Shown here one piece after another: positions 12,942 through 19,120 of a stretch of DNA of 32,150 nt. The stretch covers positions 1-32,150 of IMG/VR virus record IMGVR_UViG_3300013306_000044. One strand, written 5' to 3'. The position numbers were made by a program, and so were the translations under genes. Each line of letters starts with the position of its first letter. Position 1 is the stretch's first letter. Under the pieces are notes generated by a model. It was not told the origin of the DNA. It did not search any database and saw only the letters and a list, made by a program, of their open reading frames with translations. The stretch comes from a virus.

Positions 12942-13084
12942 GGCTGATTGTGAAAGATCAGCCGCAAGCAGTACCCGGGGTGACCGATCAAAAGGAGCTC
13001 CGGGGAAAGTCCACCGAAATTGTGAAACCCCGGCAAACCGAAGGTCGAGGCGAGTGCCCTAGTCGAGAAGGGGCTAGGTGGATG
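12942..13084 (+). ncRNA. Structured leader of the RNA locus
   Basis: No gene fits here. A 7-bp hairpin GGCTGAT/ATCAGCC (12942-12963) follows the micro-ORF stop. CCGGGG (13000-13005) can pair with CCCCGG (13028-13033). CCTAG (13058-13062) can pair with CTAGG (13074-13078), ending just before the tRNA-like body. It contains the repeated word GTCGAG (around 13045 and 13063). It probably forms part of the same transcript as the tRNA-like elements. Confidence 0.4.
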
Positions 13085-13153
13085 GGGGCCGTAGCTCAAT
13101 GGCAGAGCAAAGGGATGATCCCTTGGTTGTGGATTCGACTTCCACCGGCCCCA
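13085..13153 (+). tRNA. tRNA-like body with contracted anticodon arm (69 nt)
   Basis: The acceptor GGGGCCG (13085-13091) pairs perfectly with CGGCCCC (13146-13152); discriminator A13153; CCA not encoded. TA at positions 8-9; D-arm GCTC/GAGC with AATGGCA loop containing the GG pair; T-arm GTGGA/TCCAC with canonical loop TTCGACT. The anticodon arm is abnormal: AAGGG/CCCTT (13110-13124) closes a five-base loop ATGAT. Forcing a seven-base loop gives GATGATC (anticodon TGA) but needs A at position 33, an A-G mismatch and a missing position 26. The isotype is therefore not assigned. The body is otherwise fully tRNA-like, so recognition by tRNA enzymes is plausible. Confidence 0.65.
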
Positions 13154-13221
13154 CTAGAGCAGCATACGGGCGGTAACCAATCCGCCGTGATTGGCTCTAG
13201 CCGGAGGGCAGTAACCTCTGG
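13154..13221 (+). ncRNA. Two abutting hairpins between the tRNA-like bodies
   Basis: Hairpin A: CTAGAGC (13154-13160) pairs with GCTCTAG (13194-13200), enclosing GGCGG/CCGCC (13169-13173 with 13182-13186) and an 8-nt loop TAACCAAT. Hairpin B: CCGGAGG (13201-13207) pairs with CCTCTGG (13215-13221) around the 7-nt loop GCAGTAA. A begins at the base after the tRNA discriminator and B begins at the base after A, so the elements are stacked without gaps. Neither is a terminator. Confidence 0.6.
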
Positions 13222-13222
13222 A

Positions 13223-13340
13223 GAGGTGATGTGTCCCAGCGATGGTCGGCTTGGCTGGGTGCGGGAGCCGTAAACTCCCGCAGGCGTCGCACTGGCCCGT
13301 AAAGCCAGGAGGCGCAGTGGTTCAAATCCACCACACCTCA
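13223..13340 (+). tRNA. Oversized class-II tRNA-like cloverleaf (118 nt)
   Basis: GAGGTG, bulged A, TG (13223-13231) pairs with CACACCTC (13332-13339); discriminator A13340. The D-arm is CCCAGC/GCTGGG (13235-13259) with a 13-nt loop. The anticodon-type arm GCGGGAG/CTCCCGC has loop CCGTAAA (13268-13274), nominally GUA for Tyr but with C at position 33. The variable arm GCGTC-CTGGC/GCCAG-GGCGC (13284-13315) also ends in a CCGTAAA loop (13297-13303). The T-arm is GTGG/CCAC with canonical loop TTCAAAT. The 8+4 acceptor/T stacking, six-pair D stem and long variable arm recall selenocysteine-type or allo-tRNAs, but the anticodon does not. It could be a tyrosine tRNA relative or a mimic. Confidence 0.5.
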
Positions 13341-13396
13341 CGGGTTCCCATAACCCCCCATGAGAAGGACCGCAGGCCTATTCACCCTGCACAGCG

Positions 13397-13438
13397 AGGC
13401 CCCAGATGACTTCCACCATCTGGGGCCTTCCTGTTTTC
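13397..13438 (+). terminator. Terminator of the RNA locus
   Basis: AGGCCCCAGATG (13397-13408) pairs perfectly with CATCTGGGGCCT (13417-13428), followed by TCCTGTTTT. It ends transcription of the micro-ORF/tRNA-like unit before the packaging genes. Confidence 0.85.
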
Positions 13439-13453
13439 CACAGGCTGTGTGAA

Positions 13454-13467
13454 TCGGTGTGTAAAAG
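13454..13467 (+). repeat. 14-mer of the int/terminase control pair (copy 2)
   Basis: TCGGTGTGTAAAAG, identical to the minus-strand 12804-12817 copy, located 24-37 bases before the small terminase start. See copy 1. Confidence 0.6.
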
Positions 13468-13475
13468 TCTGGGTC

Positions 13476-13481
13476 TAGTAA
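13476..13481 (+). promoter_or_regulatory. Candidate -10 of the late operon
   Basis: TAGTAA at 13476-13481 lies nine bases before the ATG at 13491, with no ribosome site between (GCTATTGAC). Transcription would start within a few bases of the start codon, so this gene too may be almost leaderless. Lies next to the 14-mer repeat copy 2. Confidence 0.35.
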
Positions 13482-13490
13482 GCTATTGAC

Positions 13491-14036
13491 ATGGCCGATG
13501 ATCTGAATACAATGGACGCCTTCACGGCGAAAGTTGTCCCCCTGCGCACCAAGGGCTACTCCTTCGAGGAGATAGCCATGAAGACGGGCGCCGAGGTCGA
13601 AGAAGTGGTGACCGTCTGGAAAGAGTTCATCACCTCGCGCACGATCATGCCGCCCGAGGAGCAGGCAGTCCTCCAGGAACTGCGCCTGGAAGTGCTGCTC
13701 ACGCAGGTCAATGACCGCCTGCGCTTTGCCGACCGCGCCGAGGACTACGAGCTGGTCATCAAGCTGCTGCAGGAAATCGCCAAGCTGCAGGGCATCAACA
13801 AGGAGAACAAGCGCAACGCCGAGGACAAGCTGCTGGAGCTGACCCAAGCCCAGACGCAGCTCATCCTCCGGGCCATCTTCGCCATCTCCGCAGGAATGCA
13901 GGCGCACATCGAGCAGGTGCTGACCAGCAGCAAGACCATCAAGCAAATCCAGGGCCAGCTCACCGGCCCCGTCCTCCAAGAGCTGTTCACCACCGAGGCG
14001 CAGCGCGCCCTGACTGAGGGAGTAGAAGAAGCATGA
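13491..14036 (+). CDS. terS: Small terminase-like protein (181 aa)
   Basis: By position immediately before the large subunit and by make-up this is the DNA-recognition subunit of the packaging motor. Residues about 17-46 (LRTKGYSFEEIAMKTGAEVE) form a helix-turn-helix suited to pac/cos binding. The rest is long helices (ELRLEVLLTQVNDRLRFADR; LLELTQAQTQLILRAI) suited to forming the oligomeric ring. ATG 13491 is chosen because it follows the -10 and starts the HTH region properly. The next gene overlaps by ATGA. Small subunits diverge strongly, so the call rests on context and fold pattern. Confidence 0.7.
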   Translation: MADDLNTMDAFTAKVVPLRTKGYSFEEIAMKTGAEVEEVVTVWKEFITSRTIMPPEEQAVLQELRLEVLLTQVNDRLRFADRAEDYELVIKLLQEIAKLQGINKENKRNAEDKLLELTQAQTQLILRAIFAISAGMQAHIEQVLTSSKTIKQIQGQLTGPVLQELFTTEAQRALTEGVEEA

Positions 14037-14275
14037 GCGCCAAAGAGACCATCTACACCAAAGACGTGACCGACGTTCTGGACCTGTTCTATGACCGGGA
14101 CGGGCAGGAGCCTGACTGGGCCGCAGTGAAGACCCGGCTGTTCTCGGCCACGGACTCCCACTACACCCTCATCGTCAACCTGCTGAAGGCCGTCTGGGTG
14201 ATCTACGAGGACAGGGCCACATGGGAGACCGTGCTGGCAAAGCTGGAGCAGGAACGAGCAGATGAGCATTCTTGA
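14033..14275 (+). CDS. Small protein between the terminase subunits (80 aa)
   Basis: The function is unknown. ATG 14033 overlaps the small terminase stop, and the large terminase start at 14262 lies within its last codons. It is an acidic, mostly helical protein (VTDVLDLFYDRDG; LIVNLLKAVWVIYEDRATWE). Tight coupling on both sides suggests a part in packaging or an accessory for terminase assembly. Confidence 0.65.
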   Translation: MSAKETIYTKDVTDVLDLFYDRDGQEPDWAAVKTRLFSATDSHYTLIVNLLKAVWVIYEDRATWETVLAKLEQERADEHS

Positions 14276-15755
14276 TGCGATGAGGGCTGCCAGCGCCGAG
14301 CTGGAGCAGGCCGCCCTCAACGAGCGCTACAAGACCGACATCGCCCTCTGGGCCAAGGACAAGCTCGGCTACACGCTCTGGGCCAAGCAGATCGAGATTG
14401 CCCAGGCGCTGCTGAAGTACAAGCGCGTGGCGGTCAAGTCCGGCCACGGCGTCGGCAAGTCCTTTGTCGCGTCCATCATCGTGGCGTGGTGGGTGGACAC
14501 CCGCAAGGACTTGGACTCCATCGCGGTCACCACGGCGCCCACGCAGCCCCAGCTGGGCATCATCTGGGAGTACCTGCGCGACCACCGGATGAAGGGCAAG
14601 CTCCCGGGCGACATCTCCCTCGATGATGAGTGGAAGTCCGAGCTGCGGGTCAAGCGCGCCTTCGGGCGCAAGCCCTCGAACACCAACGAGCACGCCTTCC
14701 AGGGCATCCACCGCCGGCAGGGTGTGCTCGCGGTCCTCGATGAGTCCTGCGGTATCCCCGAGACCATCTTCACCGCCGTCTCGGCCATCACCACAGGCAA
14801 GTACGATGCCGCGCTGGCCATCGGCAACCCCGATGACGTGAACACCCCGTTCGGCGCCATCTGGAAGACCAACAACGACACCTGGCACAAAATCACGATC
14901 AACTCCTACGACTCCCCCAACGTCACGGGCGAGGACTTCCCGGAGGAGGCCTCCGGCGGTCTGGTGACGCTGCAGTGGATCGAGGACCGCAAGAAGGAGT
15001 GGGGCGAGGACTCCCCGCGCTTCCGCTCCAAGGTGCTGGGCGAGTTCTCGATGGACGGCACCAACGCGCTGTTCCCCGAGGGCACCCTGACCATGGGCCG
15101 CGTGACAGAGCTGGTCCACCGGCAGGACTCCAAGCCGCGCCTCGGCGTGGACGTGGCCCGCATGGGCGGCGACTACACGGTGGTCTACATCTACCAGGAC
15201 GGCGTGCTCCGATTCCTGGACAAGTGGAACAAGACCACCCTGACCGAGACCGCCGCGCGCGTGGTGACCTTGGCCCACGACAACTTTGTGGATGAGGTCA
15301 GGATCGACGGCGTGGGCATCGGTGCCGGCGTCTACGAGATGGTGACCAACAAGTCCGAGGGCCGCTTCGAGACCATCGGCATCATCGGCAACGCGGCCTC
15401 GGATGACAACGACAAATGGCTGAACCGCCGCGCCCAGATGTACGACACCCTGCGCGAGGACATGCTGAATGGCCGGGTGGATATTGATGAGGCGGACACC
15501 GAACTCATCAAGGAACTGGGCGATCTGGAATACCACTTCAAGAACACCCGGAGCGCCCTGCAGGTGGCGTCGAAAGAGGAAATCCGGGCCAAGACCGGCA
15601 AATCCCCTGACTACGCCGACGCCGCCGCCTATGCCCAGATGAACTTGGGCTTCGATCCGAAAAATGCCGTCCACAAGCTGGAGGCCGGCACGCAATTCGA
15701 GACCATGCCCGAGGATTTCCTGTTCGCCTACGAAACCAGCATTAGTCCTTACTGA
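14262..15755 (+). CDS. terL: Terminase large subunit (497 aa)
   Basis: This is the ATPase-nuclease that pumps DNA into the prohead and cuts it. Walker A is SGHGVGKS (residues 60-67) and Walker B is VLAVLDE (155-161) with catalytic Glu161. The ATP-coupling segment follows (AIGNPDD). The RNase H-like nuclease domain starts at LGVDVAR (294-300) with Asp297 and continues with Asp304 (GGDYTVVY), Asp349 (RIDGVG) and Asp450/Asp453 (KSPDYADA). Length is normal. It overlaps the small gene upstream by 14 bases. A long open frame on the other strand (14175-15821) is a composition artefact. Confidence 0.95.
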   Translation: MSILDAMRAASAELEQAALNERYKTDIALWAKDKLGYTLWAKQIEIAQALLKYKRVAVKSGHGVGKSFVASIIVAWWVDTRKDLDSIAVTTAPTQPQLGIIWEYLRDHRMKGKLPGDISLDDEWKSELRVKRAFGRKPSNTNEHAFQGIHRRQGVLAVLDESCGIPETIFTAVSAITTGKYDAALAIGNPDDVNTPFGAIWKTNNDTWHKITINSYDSPNVTGEDFPEEASGGLVTLQWIEDRKKEWGEDSPRFRSKVLGEFSMDGTNALFPEGTLTMGRVTELVHRQDSKPRLGVDVARMGGDYTVVYIYQDGVLRFLDKWNKTTLTETAARVVTLAHDNFVDEVRIDGVGIGAGVYEMVTNKSEGRFETIGIIGNAASDDNDKWLNRRAQMYDTLREDMLNGRVDIDEADTELIKELGDLEYHFKNTRSALQVASKEEIRAKTGKSPDYADAAAYAQMNLGFDPKNAVHKLEAGTQFETMPEDFLFAYETSISPY

Positions 15756-15793
15756 TTTGCTGTTTTGGTGCGCAAAAAGCAATAAAGCACCAG

Positions 15794-15805
15794 TTGATAG
15801 AATGG
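15794..15805 (+). promoter_or_regulatory. Extended -10 promoter before the portal gene
   Basis: TTGATAGAATGG (TG-A-TAGAAT, hexamer 15798-15803), with transcription expected near 15810. A perfect 8-bp dyad GAATGGAC/GTCCATTC (15800-15823) overlaps it. A GGTGC/GCACC hairpin precedes it (about 15772-15792). Leader of about 35 bases with a normal ribosome site (AGGAG). Confidence 0.5.
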
Positions 15806-15845
15806 ACTGAGTGCTGTCCATTCAGCCATTGACTTTAGGAGTTTC

Positions 15846-17477
15846 ATGTCCAGGAAACGCGCACCGCGCCAGCGAGTGGCAATGACATTCTCGGAGTCGG
15901 CTGGAACACCGATGGCCGAGCTGCTGGAAACGCAGGCAGCCAACGCCGCGCTGGCCGGCAAGGTGAACGAGCTGGCCGAGTCGCTGGCCGACGTGCAGCT
16001 CGCGCTGGACAACATCGGCTGGCGCCCGCTGGGCGAAGACGCGGACATGAACGAGCTCCCGCTGTCGGCCATCAAGGGCTACACCCAGGTCACTCGCGCG
16101 CTGGCGGTCATCAACCCCATCATCAAGCGCGGCCTCGCGGTGCGCCACGCCTACATCTGGGGCAACGGCATCAAGCTGGAGGGGCTGGAGAAGCAGACAG
16201 CGTTCGTCAAGTCTGCCGTCAACCAGAAGTACCTCCTCTCAGACAAGGCCCAGGAGGAGATGGAGAACTGCCTTGCCACGGACGGCAACTTCTTCCTGCT
16301 GGTGACCAAGCCCGGCCCCAAGTCCACCAACGGCTCTGTGGCCCGTGTGCCCATGCGCCAGATCACCGGCACGGTCTCCAACCCGGACAACTCCGAGGAA
16401 ATCTGGTTCTACAGGCGGGAGTGGAAGACCATCACCACCAAGGCCACCACGCTGGAGGAAGTGGAGAAGGAGAACGTCGAATACTACCCCGCCGTCGATT
16501 ACGACGCCGAGGAGTACGGCAGGCTTCCCCGGCAGTTCAAGGGCAAGAAGGTCAATCAGGACTCCCGCATCGCGGCGCACAGCGTCAACAAGCAGACCGG
16601 GTGGAAGTGGGGCGTCCCTGACCTCCTCAGCGTGATCTTCTGGGCCAAGGCCCACAAGGAGTTCCTGGAGTGCCAGGCCACGCTGGTGAAGGCCTACTCG
16701 CGGTTCGCCTGGAAGGTAGCCACGCCGACAGCGGCCAACGCCAAGGCAGCGGCCACCAAGGTCGGCTCCGCGCCGAGCACCGATCCGCTGACCGGCCAGC
16801 CCCAGTCCGTGGGCGCCACCGCCGTCACCGGCATGGGTTCCACCATCTCCTCGGTGGGCCGCACGGGCGGCTCCGTGGACTTCGAGGCCGGCCTGCCGCT
16901 GGCGGGCTACGTCGCCGCCGGCCTGAACGTGCCGCTCAACGAGCTGACCGCCGACGCCGGCAACGCCAACCGCGCCTCTGCCGAGACGCTGGGCAGCTCC
17001 AACGAGAAGGTCATGAGGGCTCGCCAGTCCGAGCACGTCATGTTCTTCGAGTCGATCTTCAACTACCTCGGCTTCGAGGTGAAGGTGTCCTTCGAGAAGA
17101 TCGAGGAGGAGGCCGTTTACCGCCAGATTCAGTCGATTGTCTCCCTGCTCCCGCTGAACCTGTTCGGTGACAAGGAGATGCGTGCTCTGGTCTGCAAGGT
17201 GCTCGATCTGGACTACGATCCCGAGAAGGTTCCGACCGAGGAGGAGCTGGGCAACCTGATCCTCGCGGCCAAGCAGGCAGAGAAGCAGGCCGAGCTGGCT
17301 GCCCAGCACGCAGAGAAGCTGGCCAAGGAAAACCCTGCCGGCGGCGTCCCGGGCAAGCCCGGACCTGCGGCCCTGCCGGCGGGCGGCAAGGCGCCGAAGG
17401 TCAAGAAGGACGCCTCCACCGCCCCCTCCAACGGCGACAACTCGTACCGCAAGGACGCGCAGCAGGCCAAGCGGTGA
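15846..17477 (+). CDS. Portal protein (543 aa)
   Basis: This is the dodecameric ring at the capsid vertex through which DNA enters and leaves. The gene directly follows the large terminase and precedes the protease, and its size is normal. The N-terminal 60 residues are variable and helical. The core includes a GNGIKLEGLE segment and the central TADAGNANRASAETLGSSNE stretch, which I read as the conserved stem/wing part. A long helix-rich tail follows (KQAEKQAELAAQHAEKLA) and ends in a Lys/Ser-rich disordered region. ATG 15846 has TAGGAG six bases upstream. A hairpin overlaps its stop codon. Confidence 0.88.
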   Translation: MSRKRAPRQRVAMTFSESAGTPMAELLETQAANAALAGKVNELAESLADVQLALDNIGWRPLGEDADMNELPLSAIKGYTQVTRALAVINPIIKRGLAVRHAYIWGNGIKLEGLEKQTAFVKSAVNQKYLLSDKAQEEMENCLATDGNFFLLVTKPGPKSTNGSVARVPMRQITGTVSNPDNSEEIWFYRREWKTITTKATTLEEVEKENVEYYPAVDYDAEEYGRLPRQFKGKKVNQDSRIAAHSVNKQTGWKWGVPDLLSVIFWAKAHKEFLECQATLVKAYSRFAWKVATPTAANAKAAATKVGSAPSTDPLTGQPQSVGATAVTGMGSTISSVGRTGGSVDFEAGLPLAGYVAAGLNVPLNELTADAGNANRASAETLGSSNEKVMRARQSEHVMFFESIFNYLGFEVKVSFEKIEEEAVYRQIQSIVSLLPLNLFGDKEMRALVCKVLDLDYDPEKVPTEEELGNLILAAKQAEKQAELAAQHAEKLAKENPAGGVPGKPGPAALPAGGKAPKVKKDASTAPSNGDNSYRKDAQQAKR

Positions 17478-17500
17478 GCGCCGGGAAGTAGGGCGCTCAC
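17474..17500 (+). terminator. Hairpin at the end of the portal gene
   Basis: GTGAGCGCC (17474-17482) pairs perfectly with GGCGCTCAC (17492-17500) around a 9-nt loop, overlapping the portal stop codon. The following TGCCTTGGTGTTT is only weakly T-rich, so this is a partial terminator or an mRNA 3'-end stabiliser. Confidence 0.5.
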
Positions 17501-17539
17501 TGCCTTGGTGTTTATTCCAAGAGCCCCAGAAAATCAAAC

Positions 17540-17550
17540 TGGTAATATGG
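17540..17550 (+). promoter_or_regulatory. Extended -10 promoter before the protease gene
   Basis: TG-G-TAATAT-GG: TG at 17540-17541, TAATAT at 17543-17548, a near-consensus extended -10. Start expected near 17555, with GGAG in the leader before ATG 17573. Confidence 0.55.
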
Positions 17551-17572
17551 AATAGACGAATGGAGATTCCCA

Positions 17573-18514
17573 ATGACTGTTACAGAAATCAGCGAGGCGC
17601 GGAAACTACAGCCCGCTGAACTGACAGGCAAAACCTGGCGCATCAAAATCATCGAAGGCGACCGTCAGGGCACCTCGGCCTATTACCCCAAAGAGGTAGT
17701 AGAGGCCGGGAAGCATTTGTTCGGCAAGGGCGTCCGCAGCTTCAAGAACCACCCTTCCGCCGATGAAAAGTGGAATCGCCCCGAGCGCAGCATTGACGAC
17801 ATCGTTGGCTACCTTTCCGAGTCCGCCGAATACGACGGCAAGGATTTGTGGGCCAACCTCACGATTGTCGAGTCCGAGCGCGAGCGCATCAAGGAATTGG
17901 CCGAGGCCGGCCTGATTGACATTTCGATCCGGGCTGCCGGCGAAATGGTTGAAGGCACCAACGGCATGGAGCTGAAGAAATTTGTCGCCGTGCATTCGGT
18001 GGACATCGTGACCCAGGGCGGGGCCGGTGGCCAGTTTGGCGAAATGCTGGAATCCGCCCGCAACCAGATTTCTGCATCCGAGAGTGGTGCAGAGCCCCTA
18101 GAAGAAAAGGAACCCATCAAGATGGACAAGGAACTCGAAGCGGCTCTGAGCGCTCTCATCGAGACGACGAACAAGACCGCCGAAGCAGTCAACACCCTGG
18201 TCGAGGCCAAGACCAAGGAAGACGCCGACAAGGAGGCAGCCCTGGTGGAAGCCCAGAAGGCCGGGGAGCCCAAGGCACCGTCCGCAGCCGAGATTGCCGG
18301 CGCGCTGGTCGAGGCCGAGCTGCCCAAGGCAGCCCACGCCAAGGTCATCGCAGCTGTGGAATCCGGGACCGAACTCGCGGAAGCCATTTCCGCCGAGAAG
18401 AAGTACCTGGAAACCATCGTTGAGGAATCCGGCAAGGAATTTCGGGGCAACGGCTCCGAGGAACTTCAGGAAGCAGCAGGCGCCAAAATCGGCGCCACCA
18501 TGTTCGGTGACTAA
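17573..18514 (+). CDS. Capsid maturation protease with scaffold-like tail (313 aa)
   Basis: It cleaves scaffold and capsid arms during head maturation. The N-terminal 160 residues fit the HK97-type prohead serine protease: His60 in KNHPSA, Ser118 in DISIRAAG, and a second His in VAVHSVDIV (141). From about residue 165 the protein becomes Glu/Ala/Lys-rich and helical (LEAALSALIETTNKTAEAV and following), like a scaffolding domain. This suggests the protease and scaffold are one polypeptide, as in several actinophages with no separate scaffold gene; none is seen here before the capsid gene. ATG 17573 follows GGAG. Confidence 0.82.
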   Translation: MTVTEISEARKLQPAELTGKTWRIKIIEGDRQGTSAYYPKEVVEAGKHLFGKGVRSFKNHPSADEKWNRPERSIDDIVGYLSESAEYDGKDLWANLTIVESERERIKELAEAGLIDISIRAAGEMVEGTNGMELKKFVAVHSVDIVTQGGAGGQFGEMLESARNQISASESGAEPLEEKEPIKMDKELEAALSALIETTNKTAEAVNTLVEAKTKEDADKEAALVEAQKAGEPKAPSAAEIAGALVEAELPKAAHAKVIAAVESGTELAEAISAEKKYLETIVEESGKEFRGNGSEELQEAAGAKIGATMFGD

Positions 18515-18568
18515 CTAGGTGGTGGTCTGAATCTCGTCCGCTGCAGACGGCTTTCGGGCAATGCAGTA

Positions 18569-18618
18569 GGCCGGGTTGTGTGCCTCATGAAGGATTTCAC
18601 GGGCACACAATCTCGGCC
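18569..18618 (+). terminator. Hairpin between protease and decoration genes
   Basis: TTGTGTGCC (18576-18584) pairs with GGCACACAA (18602-18610). An outer GGCCG/CGGCC closes the structure across an internal loop. The T-run (CTTTTTT) is about 20 bases further on, so it may be a terminator or a processed RNA structure. The surrounding 18515-18692 has no gene. Confidence 0.5.
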
Positions 18619-18653
18619 ACGCTTTACTCAATTACTCTTTTTTCCAAATGCCG

Positions 18654-18659
18654 TACACT
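18654..18659 (+). promoter_or_regulatory. Weak -10 before the decoration gene
   Basis: CGTACACTAG (TACACT at 18654-18659) resembles TGTACTAT upstream of 20405. A leader of about 27 bases contains GAAAGG before ATG 18693. Confidence 0.3.
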
Positions 18660-18692
18660 AGTAAATAGGTACGGCTACCGAAAGGCGTCACA

Positions 18693-19109
18693 ATGAAGAA
18701 CTCAGTTTTCAAGGAAGCGGATTACATTTCCCTTCCGGTGCCCACGGGCACCAAGTCCGGTGTCCCGCTGCGCATCGGCATCCTCAACGCAGTCACCGTT
18801 ACCGCTGAGGCCTCCGTCACGGAGACCATCACCCTCGGTGCCGGCGCCTCCCTCACCCAGCCTTCCGGCTCTGCCTCCGGCAACGAGCCCGGCTTCGCTT
18901 CCGTTGCTCTGAAGGGCTCCGCGCTCCTGACGGTCACCGGAGCCACGACTGTCGGTGGTCCGGTCTACATCAAGGCCGACAACACCCTGACCACGACCCT
19001 TGCCGCCGGCTCGAAGCTGTTTGGCGTGGCCCTCCGCGTCAAGACCGCTCCGGCTGGCCCGGTGCTGGTCAAGATTCTCAACAACGGCATCGCCGCAGAC
19101 GCGGCATAA
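18693..19109 (+). CDS. Head decoration / capsid-stabilising protein (138 aa)
   Basis: The position just before the major capsid gene and the all-beta, Gly/Ala/Thr/Val-rich sequence fit a capsid decoration protein of the DUF2190-like type. Repeated short strands and turns appear (RIGILNAVTVTAEA; VGGPVYIKADNTLTTTLAAG; KLFGVALRVKT; GPVLVKIL). Such proteins coat the outer capsid surface as trimers and stabilise filled heads. ATG 18693 has GAAAGG seven bases upstream. Eleven bases separate it from the capsid gene, so the two are co-translated. Confidence 0.72.
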   Translation: MKNSVFKEADYISLPVPTGTKSGVPLRIGILNAVTVTAEASVTETITLGAGASLTQPSGSASGNEPGFASVALKGSALLTVTGATTVGGPVYIKADNTLTTTLAAGSKLFGVALRVKTAPAGPVLVKILNNGIAADAA

Positions 19110-19120
19110 GGAAGGCTGAA

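Noticed and set aside
13085-13153. tRNA gene as the integration target (attP core)
   Set aside because: The integrase is a serine type, which does not use tRNA identity segments as tyrosine integrases do. A better dyad of attP size lies at 11294-11343.
13223-13340. Assignment as selenocysteine tRNA or tmRNA
   Set aside because: A Sec tRNA would need a UCA anticodon and no tag-peptide or tmRNA frame is visible; the loop is CCGTAAA, so I keep it as an unclassified class-II tRNA-like RNA.
14175-15821. 548-aa minus-strand frame opposite the large terminase
   Set aside because: It is shadow coding, Val/Leu/Gly/His-rich with no motifs, while the plus strand has clear ATPase and nuclease motifs.
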